A stretch of DNA of 64,000 bases, taken from Neorhizobium lilium. Its GTDB lineage: Bacteria > Pseudomonadota > Alphaproteobacteria > Rhizobiales > Rhizobiaceae. The stretch covers positions 1,150,573 through 1,214,572 of the forward strand of contig NZ_SBIP01000001.1 of assembly GCF_004053875.1 (NCBI RefSeq). Reading direction: 5' to 3'. Shown piece by piece: positions 58,722 through 64,000 of this stretch (within the stretch, counting starts at the first letter, position 1; every line of letters begins with the position of its first letter). The translations under genes and the position numbers were made by a program. The notes beneath the pieces were generated by a model. It ran no database searches. It was not told where the DNA came from and saw only the letters and a program-made list of their open reading frames with translations.

Positions 58722-61205
58722 TTACATCCGAACCCTCGTCGCCTTCGGATCATACATCGGCAAAAGTGATGCCTCAGCCTTCACCCGCTGCCCGGCAATC
58801 TCGATCTCATAATTCGAGGCCAGGACGTCCGCCGCGCTCTCGCCCCGACACGGCACATAACCGAGGCCTATCGCGCCGCCGAGGAAATGGCCGTAATTGC
58901 CGGAGGTGATGGTGCCGACGATCTTGCCGTCGCGCACCACCGCCTCGTTGTGGAAAAGCAATGGCTGTGGATCGGTAAGCCGGAACTGCACCAGCCGGCG
59001 GTCGAGGCCCGTCTCATGCTTGCGCAGCACCGCATCGCGGCCGATGAAATCGCCCTTGTCCGTCTTCACCGCAAAACCAAGGCCTGCTTCCAGCACATGG
59101 TCCTCGTCGGTGATGTCATGGCCGAAATGGCGGAACGCCTTTTCGATGCGGCATGAATCCAGCGTATGCAGGCCGCAAAGCGTCAGGCCCATGTCGGTGC
59201 CGGCTTCTTCCAGGGCTTCGAAGACATGCGCCGCCTGGTCGGAGGAAACGTAAAGCTCCCAACCGAGCTCGCCGACATAGGTGACCCGGTGAGCGCGGGC
59301 GAGGCCCATGCCGATCTCGATCTCCTGCGCCGTGCCAAACGGATGTGCCTCGTTGGAGAAGTCGTTGGGGGAGAGGCGCTGGATCAGTTCGCGCGATTTC
59401 GGCCCCATCAGGCAGAACACGCTTTCGGCAGCGGTGACATCGGTGATAACGGCAAACTCGTCCCCCAAGTTCTTCCGCAACCAGGCGAGGTCGCGCTGCA
59501 GGGTCGCGCCCGGCACGACGAGCAGGAAGGCGGTTTCGGAGAGCCTCGTGACGGTAAGGTCGCTTTCGATCCCGCCTTTTCGGTTCAGCATCTGCGTATA
59601 GACGATGCGGCCGTTGGGGCCGTCGATCTGGTTGGCGCAGAGACGATTGAGGAAACGACAAGCGTCGCGCCCCTCGACGCGGATCTTGCCGAACGAGGTC
59701 ATGTCGAACAGGCCGACGCCGGTCCTGACCGCCATATGCTCGTCGTGCTGGTTGTCGAACCAGTTCTGTCGGTTCCAGCTATAGCGGTATTGCCGCTCCT
59801 GTCCCTCTCTGGCAAACCAGTTGGCGCGTTCCCAGCCGGCCACTTCTCCGAAGACTGCGCCGCGTGCCTTTAGATGTTCGTGGATAGGCGAGCGCCGCAC
59901 GCCACGAGCGGTCGCCATCTGGCGGTAAGGGAAATGATCGGCATAAAGCAGGCCGAGCGTTTCGGTAACCCGGTTCTTGAGATAGAGTCGGTTCTTCTGG
60001 AACGGCTGGGCGCGGCGGATATCCACTTCCCAGAGATCGAAGGGCGGCTCGCCATCGTTCATCCATTGCGCCAGCGCCATGCCGGCGCCGCCGGACGAGA
60101 CGATGCCGATCGAATTGTAGCCGGCCGCCACCCAGTAACCTTTGATCTCAGGCGCCTCGCCGAGATAGTAGCGGTCGTCGGGTGTAAAACTTTCAGGACC
60201 GTTAAAGAAGGTATGGATGCCGGCGGTTTCCAGCATGGGCATGCGGTTGATCGCCATTTCCAGGATCGGCTGGAAATGGTCGAAATCCTCCGGCAGCTGG
60301 TCGAAGCAGAAATCCTCGCTGATTTTTTCACCCTTCGGCGGCCAGGGTTTGGCCTGAAGCTCGAAGGCCCCCACCAGCATCTTGCCGGCATCCTCCTTGT
60401 AATAGGTGCATTCATCCGGCACGCGCAGCACCGGCAGCTGTTTCAACCCGGCAATCGGCTCGGTGACGATGTAGAAATGCTCGCAGGCATGCAGCGGCAC
60501 CGTTACGCCGGATCGGGCGGCGAGGTCGCGGCCCCACATGCCGGCACAGTTGACGACGTTCTCCGTCTCGATCGTGACGCGCTCGCCAGCCTGCTCGCAG
60601 ACGACGCCGGTGACTTTGCCGTCTTTCGTCAAAACCTCGATGACCTTGACGCCTTCGATGATCGTCGCGCCATTCTGCCGCGCGCCTTTCGCCAAAGCCA
60701 TGGCGATATTGGCCGGATCGCATTGACCATCGAGCGGGAGATGCACCGCGGCCTTGACGTCGCCGATATTGAGATGCGGATACATTGCCTTCGCCTCATC
60801 GGGCGAAATTTCGCGGACATCGACGTTGAAGGCGCGGGCAAGCGAGGCCTGGCGGTAGATTTCCTCTTTGCGTTCTTCTGTCAGGGCGACGGTCATGGAA
60901 CCGTTCTGCTTCATGCCGGTGCCGATGCCCGTTTCAGCCTCCAGCTTGACGTAGAGATCGGCCGAATATTTGGCGAGCCGGGTCATGTTCTGGCTCGCCC
61001 GCAGCTGGCCGATCAGCCCGGCCGCATGCCAGGTCGTGCCCGACGTCAGTTGCTTGCGTTCGAGCAGGACGACATCGGTCCATCCAAGTTTTGCCAGATG
61101 GTAGGCGACCGAACAGCCGGAAACGCCGCCGCCGATGATGACCGCCCGAGCTTTTGCAGGGATCGTTTTCTTGGCGTTGAGCGTATTCATGTTATCGGTG
61201 CTCAT
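58722..61205 (-). CDS. Dimethylglycine/sarcosine dehydrogenase-like flavoprotein with GcvT domain (second gene)
   Basis: An 827-residue flavoprotein. The DAO-type FAD domain opens with [20 protein letters not shown] and has the covalent-FAD-type motif [16 protein letters not shown] near residue 60. The C-terminal half (from about 440) is an aminomethyltransferase/GcvT-like folate domain ([15 protein letters not shown]), which traps the released formaldehyde as methylene-tetrahydrofolate. The enzyme should oxidatively demethylate dimethylglycine or sarcosine. The start at 61205 overlaps the stop of its paralogue by four bases. The two are close relatives, which suggests duplication and division of the two successive demethylations. 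Confidence 0.9.
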   Translation of the reverse strand: MSTDNMNTLNAKKTIPAKARAVIIGGGVSGCSVAYHLAKLGWTDVVLLERKQLTSGTTWHAAGLIGQLRASQNMTRLAKYSADLYVKLEAETGIGTGMKQNGSMTVALTEERKEEIYRQASLARAFNVDVREISPDEAKAMYPHLNIGDVKAAVHLPLDGQCDPANIAMALAKGARQNGATIIEGVKVIEVLTKDGKVTGVVCEQAGERVTIETENVVNCAGMWGRDLAARSGVTVPLHACEHFYIVTEPIAGLKQLPVLRVPDECTYYKEDAGKMLVGAFELQAKPWPPKGEKISEDFCFDQLPEDFDHFQPILEMAINRMPMLETAGIHTFFNGPESFTPDDRYYLGEAPEIKGYWVAAGYNSIGIVSSGGAGMALAQWMNDGEPPFDLWEVDIRRAQPFQKNRLYLKNRVTETLGLLYADHFPYRQMATARGVRRSPIHEHLKARGAVFGEVAGWERANWFAREGQERQYRYSWNRQNWFDNQHDEHMAVRTGVGLFDMTSFGKIRVEGRDACRFLNRLCANQIDGPNGRIVYTQMLNRKGGIESDLTVTRLSETAFLLVVPGATLQRDLAWLRKNLGDEFAVITDVTAAESVFCLMGPKSRELIQRLSPNDFSNEAHPFGTAQEIEIGMGLARAHRVTYVGELGWELYVSSDQAAHVFEALEEAGTDMGLTLCGLHTLDSCRIEKAFRHFGHDITDEDHVLEAGLGFAVKTDKGDFIGRDAVLRKHETGLDRRLVQFRLTDPQPLLFHNEAVVRDGKIVGTITSGNYGHFLGGAIGLGYVPCRGESAADVLASNYEIEIAGQRVKAEASLLPMYDPKATRVRM

Positions 61206-63652
61206 GCGCGGATCCTCGCGTTCTGCGGATCCCACAACGGCCCGTCGGGCTGAACGACGGCCTTGAAGCGGTCGCCGAAGATTTCGACCTCCAGCTCCGT
61301 GCCCGGCTCGGTCAGGTCGGCGCGCAGCATGCCCAGTGCAATCGATTTGCCGACACGGTGACCCCAGTTCCCGGAGGTCGTCTCTCCGACAACTTGACCG
61401 TCATGCCAGAGCGTCGACATGTAGGGCGCGTCGCAATCGCCCGCGTCGACGGTCAGCGTGACGAAGCGTTTTGAAACGCCCCGCTGCTTTTCGGCAGCCA
61501 GTGCCGCCTTGCCCTTGAAGTCCGGCTTGGTCCAGTCGACGAAGCGTTCCAACCCGCCCTGCAGCACGGTGTAATCGGTGGACAGGTCACCCTTCCAGGC
61601 GCGGTAGCCCTTTTCGATCCGCAGGCTGTCCAGCGCCTCCATGCCGAAAGGCTTGAGGCCGTGTTTCTCACCCGCCTGCCAGACGGCGTCGAAGATTTCG
61701 GCCGTATCATCGAGCCTGGTGTGGATTTCCCAACCAAGTTCGCCGGCGAAGGACACGCGCACCAGCTGGCACCAGCGGCCGGCAACCTGCGCCGACTGGT
61801 GGGTGAGCCAACCCTTGGACAGGTCGGCGTCAGTGACTTCGGCCAGAATATCGCGGCTCTTCGGGCCGGTGAGGATCTGGCAGGAAAACTCGTCGGTGAC
61901 GTCGTCGATGGTGAAGGCGGCATTGGCCGGCAGGTGCTTCGTCAGCCAGCCGAGGTCGTGCCACTGAGCGGCAGCGGCGGTGATGAGGAAGAAGAAATCC
62001 TCGTCCAGCATCATCACCGACATTTCGGTAACGATGCGGCCCTTGTCGTCAACGAAATAGGCAAGCCCGATGCGGCCAGGTTTCGGCACCCTGCCGGTAG
62101 TGAGCGACGAGAGCCATTCGCTGGCGCCCGGACCTTTGACGCGGTAGCGGGAAAAACCGGGCAGGTCGAGAATGCCGGCGGCATCGCGAACCGCGAGACA
62201 TTCCTCCTCGATGCGTGAGCTCCATGGTCCTTGGCGGCTCCAGGTCTGGGTGGCCTCCTCGGTCGTGTCGTCGCCGGGCTTGGCGTACCACATGGCCCGT
62301 TCCCAGCCGTTGAACGGCTTGAACTGAGCACCAAGTGCCGCGATCCGGTCGTGGATCGGCGAAAACTTCTGCCCGTGACCGGCTGGCCAGTAATGTTTCG
62401 GAAAATGCATGGCGTATTCGTGGCCGTAGATCTCCATGCCCTTCTCGACGCAGTAATCCTTGTCGGAAGCGAATGACGTGTAGCGGCGCGGATCGCAGGA
62501 CCACATGTCCCATTCGGTCTCGCCTTCCGTCACCCATTCGGCCAGCACCTTGCCGGCGCCGCCCGCCTGGCAGATGCCGAATGTGAAGACGCAGGCTTCG
62601 AACGCGTTCGGCACGCCTGGCATCGGACCGATCAGCGGATTGCCGTCCGGCGCGTAAGGGATGGGACCGTTGATCATCTTCGACAGGCCGGCGGTGCCGA
62701 GGATCGGCACCCGCTCGATCGCGTCGTTCAGATACCATTCCAACCGGTCGAGATCGTCCGGGAAGAGCTGGAAGGAAAAGTCCTCCGGCATCGGATCATC
62801 AGGCGTCGCCCAATGGGCGCGGCAGTTCTTCTCGTAAGGACCAAGATTCATGCCGTATTTCTCCTGGCGGAGATAATAGGAACTGTCGACATCGCGCAGC
62901 AGCGGCAGCTTATGGCCGGCCTCCTTCGACCAGGCGGCGAGTTCCGGGATCTCATCGAACAGCATATATTGATGGCTCATCACCATCATCGGCACGTCGC
63001 GGCCGAACAGTTTTCCCACCTCGCGAGCATAATAACCGGCGGCGTTGACAACGTATTCGCAGGCGATCTCACCCTTTGGCGTGCTGAGTATCCACTCGTC
63101 CTTCTCCCGGCGCGCAGCTGTCACCGGACAGAAACGAATGATTCTCGCGCCCATATCGCGGGCGCCCTTTGCCAGTGCCTGGGTCAGCTGGGCCGGGTCG
63201 ATGTCGCCGTCGTAAGGGTCATAGAGCGCGCCGGTCAGGTCGTGGGTTTCGAGAAAAGGGTATTTCGATTTGATCTCATCAGGCGACAGAATGTCGAGAT
63301 CCATGCCCTGATAGCGGCCCATGCCGACGACGCGCTTGAACTCGCGCAGTCGCTCGTTCGAATGGCCAAGCCGGATCGAGCCGGTGACGTGGTAGTTCAT
63401 CGGGTAATCGACCAGCGCCCCCAATTCGCGATAAAGCGAGGCGGAATATCGCTGCATGTTCATGATCGACCAGGAAGACGAAAAGGTCGGCACGTTTCCG
63501 GCCGCATGCCAGGTAGAGCCGGCAGTAAGCTCGTTCTTTTCGAGAAGCACACAATCCGTCCAGCAGGCCTTGGCGAGATGGTAGAGCGAGGACGCTCCGA
63601 CCGCTCCGCCGCCGATGATGACCACACGCGCCCGTTCCGGCAATTCCGACAT
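61202..63652 (-). CDS. Dimethylglycine/sarcosine dehydrogenase-like flavoprotein with GcvT domain (first gene)
   Basis: An 816-residue flavoprotein of the same build as its downstream neighbour. The FAD motif is [20 protein letters not shown], with [17 protein letters not shown] central domain has [20 protein letters not shown], and the C-terminal folate-binding GcvT domain has [17 protein letters not shown]. The ATG at 63652 follows GCAGGGAACGCAG. It is the first gene of the minus-strand operon, divergent from the LysR gene 102 bases away. Which paralogue handles dimethylglycine and which sarcosine cannot be told from sequence alone. Confidence 0.9.
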   Translation of the reverse strand: MSELPERARVVIIGGGAVGASSLYHLAKACWTDCVLLEKNELTAGSTWHAAGNVPTFSSSWSIMNMQRYSASLYRELGALVDYPMNYHVTGSIRLGHSNERLREFKRVVGMGRYQGMDLDILSPDEIKSKYPFLETHDLTGALYDPYDGDIDPAQLTQALAKGARDMGARIIRFCPVTAARREKDEWILSTPKGEIACEYVVNAAGYYAREVGKLFGRDVPMMVMSHQYMLFDEIPELAAWSKEAGHKLPLLRDVDSSYYLRQEKYGMNLGPYEKNCRAHWATPDDPMPEDFSFQLFPDDLDRLEWYLNDAIERVPILGTAGLSKMINGPIPYAPDGNPLIGPMPGVPNAFEACVFTFGICQAGGAGKVLAEWVTEGETEWDMWSCDPRRYTSFASDKDYCVEKGMEIYGHEYAMHFPKHYWPAGHGQKFSPIHDRIAALGAQFKPFNGWERAMWYAKPGDDTTEEATQTWSRQGPWSSRIEEECLAVRDAAGILDLPGFSRYRVKGPGASEWLSSLTTGRVPKPGRIGLAYFVDDKGRIVTEMSVMMLDEDFFFLITAAAAQWHDLGWLTKHLPANAAFTIDDVTDEFSCQILTGPKSRDILAEVTDADLSKGWLTHQSAQVAGRWCQLVRVSFAGELGWEIHTRLDDTAEIFDAVWQAGEKHGLKPFGMEALDSLRIEKGYRAWKGDLSTDYTVLQGGLERFVDWTKPDFKGKAALAAEKQRGVSKRFVTLTVDAGDCDAPYMSTLWHDGQVVGETTSGNWGHRVGKSIALGMLRADLTEPGTELEVEIFGDRFKAVVQPDGPLWDPQNARIRA

Positions 63653-63754
63653 CTGCGTTCCCTGCAATTTTCTCTCAGATTTGCAGGAGGTGCGATCTTC
63701 ATCAAGCGCGCAGAAACCGCTTTATTGATCGAGATCATCGATTAGTTTGGTCGA

Positions 63755-64000
63755 ATGCAAATCGACCTGATCGAAACCTTCCTTGACCTGATGGAAACAC
63801 GCAGCTTCAACCGCACGGCGGAAAGGCTGGATGTGACGCAATCCACCGTTTCCCACCGCGTCAACGCTCTGGAAGCCGCCTTCAACCGCAAGCTTTTCGT
63901 GCGGGGCAAGGGCGGTACTGTACCAACGGTGGCGGGCCTTCGACTGCTCGACCATGCCAAGGCGCTGCAGAGCCAATGGCACGAGGCAGTTCGCTCGGTG
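63755..64000 (+). CDS. LysR-family transcriptional regulator, partial
   Basis: The first 82 residues are visible before the window ends. The N-terminal helix-turn-helix reads MQIDLIETFLDLMETRSFNR, TAERLDVTQSTVSHRVNALE and KLFVRG, the standard LTTR DNA-binding module. It is divergent from the dimethylglycine-type dehydrogenase operon, so it probably responds to an intermediate of that pathway and controls it from the shared 102-bp region. The ligand domain is outside the window. Confidence 0.9.
   Translation, partial: MQIDLIETFLDLMETRSFNRTAERLDVTQSTVSHRVNALEAAFNRKLFVRGKGGTVPTVAGLRLLDHAKALQSQWHEAVRSV

Noticed and set aside
59874..61253. 459-codon plus-strand frame opposite the dimethylglycine dehydrogenase-like gene
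   Set aside because: Shadow frame with no domain. The minus strand carries the FAD and GcvT motifs.

Overview
The window looks like an accessory-replicon segment from a rhizobium-type alphaproteobacterium (Rhizobiaceae: Rhizobium, Agrobacterium, Ensifer or Shinella; the genus cannot be fixed from the sequence). The reasons are high-GC coding sequence, families largely confined to rhizobia (a DUF982 protein, an RHE_PE00001-type HTH protein, a carnitine dehydrogenase fused to a thioesterase, RIME-like palindromes) and two exact copies of the 16-bp palindrome known as a partition site of repABC replicons, at 27692 and 27723. Two one-mismatch copies lie inside thiD and a CoA-ligase gene. A repABC megaplasmid or chromid is therefore more likely than the main chromosome.

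Layout. 1-3.0 kb: a GntR regulator with a peptide-type ABC importer, cut by the window edge. 3.1-6.0 kb: a decayed, lower-GC stretch with EamA and SDR relics, a dodecin, a DUF982 protein and a nitroreductase. 6.0-11.3 kb: a tightly overlapped operon of a FrdA/AprA-like flavoprotein, a 2x[4Fe-4S] ferredoxin and an SsuABC/TauABC-like importer, followed by a groEL relic. 11.6-24.3 kb: a GntR-controlled island with a BisC-type molybdoenzyme, a complete Dpp-type importer, an M20-fold protein lacking metal ligands, an ornithine-cyclodeaminase/mu-crystallin protein, a two-domain rhodanese and a D-cysteine desulfhydrase-like PLP enzyme. The same A/T-rich 15-bp palindrome lies in both divergent promoter regions of this island. 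24.3-26.3 kb: a scar region with a tRNA-like fragment, a FitAB/VapBC pair, an orphan cas3 fragment and IS relics.

26.3-49 kb is a mosaic of ordinary accessory genes: the RHE_PE00001-type protein, htpG, a speB-type ureohydrolase, dgoKA, a TPP-riboswitch-led thiMED operon, a Zn/Cd P-type ATPase behind a MerR-type promoter, parDE, an alpha-glucosidase, a GH25 lipoprotein, a marR-emrBA efflux operon, an isochorismatase-type hydrolase, an SDR, a PPOX-fold stress protein, an atypical soluble chemoreceptor and small exported or membrane proteins.

49-63.7 kb is a quaternary-amine catabolic block. It holds a GlxA/CdhR-type regulator, a 3-dehydrocarnitine cleavage enzyme (BKACE), the carnitine dehydrogenase-thioesterase fusion, an acyl-CoA dehydrogenase, an ADP-forming CoA ligase and CaiD, then convergently a Rieske glycine-betaine-type oxygenase and two dimethylglycine/sarcosine dehydrogenase-like flavoproteins with a divergent LysR regulator. 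Together these could take gamma-butyrobetaine or carnitine through glycine betaine to dimethylglycine, sarcosine and glycine.

The best candidates for an undescribed system are the 11.6-24.3 kb palindrome-controlled organosulfur/amino-acid-conjugate island and the 6.0-11.3 kb flavoprotein-ferredoxin-importer operon beside it. Both functional readings are inferences from gene content.
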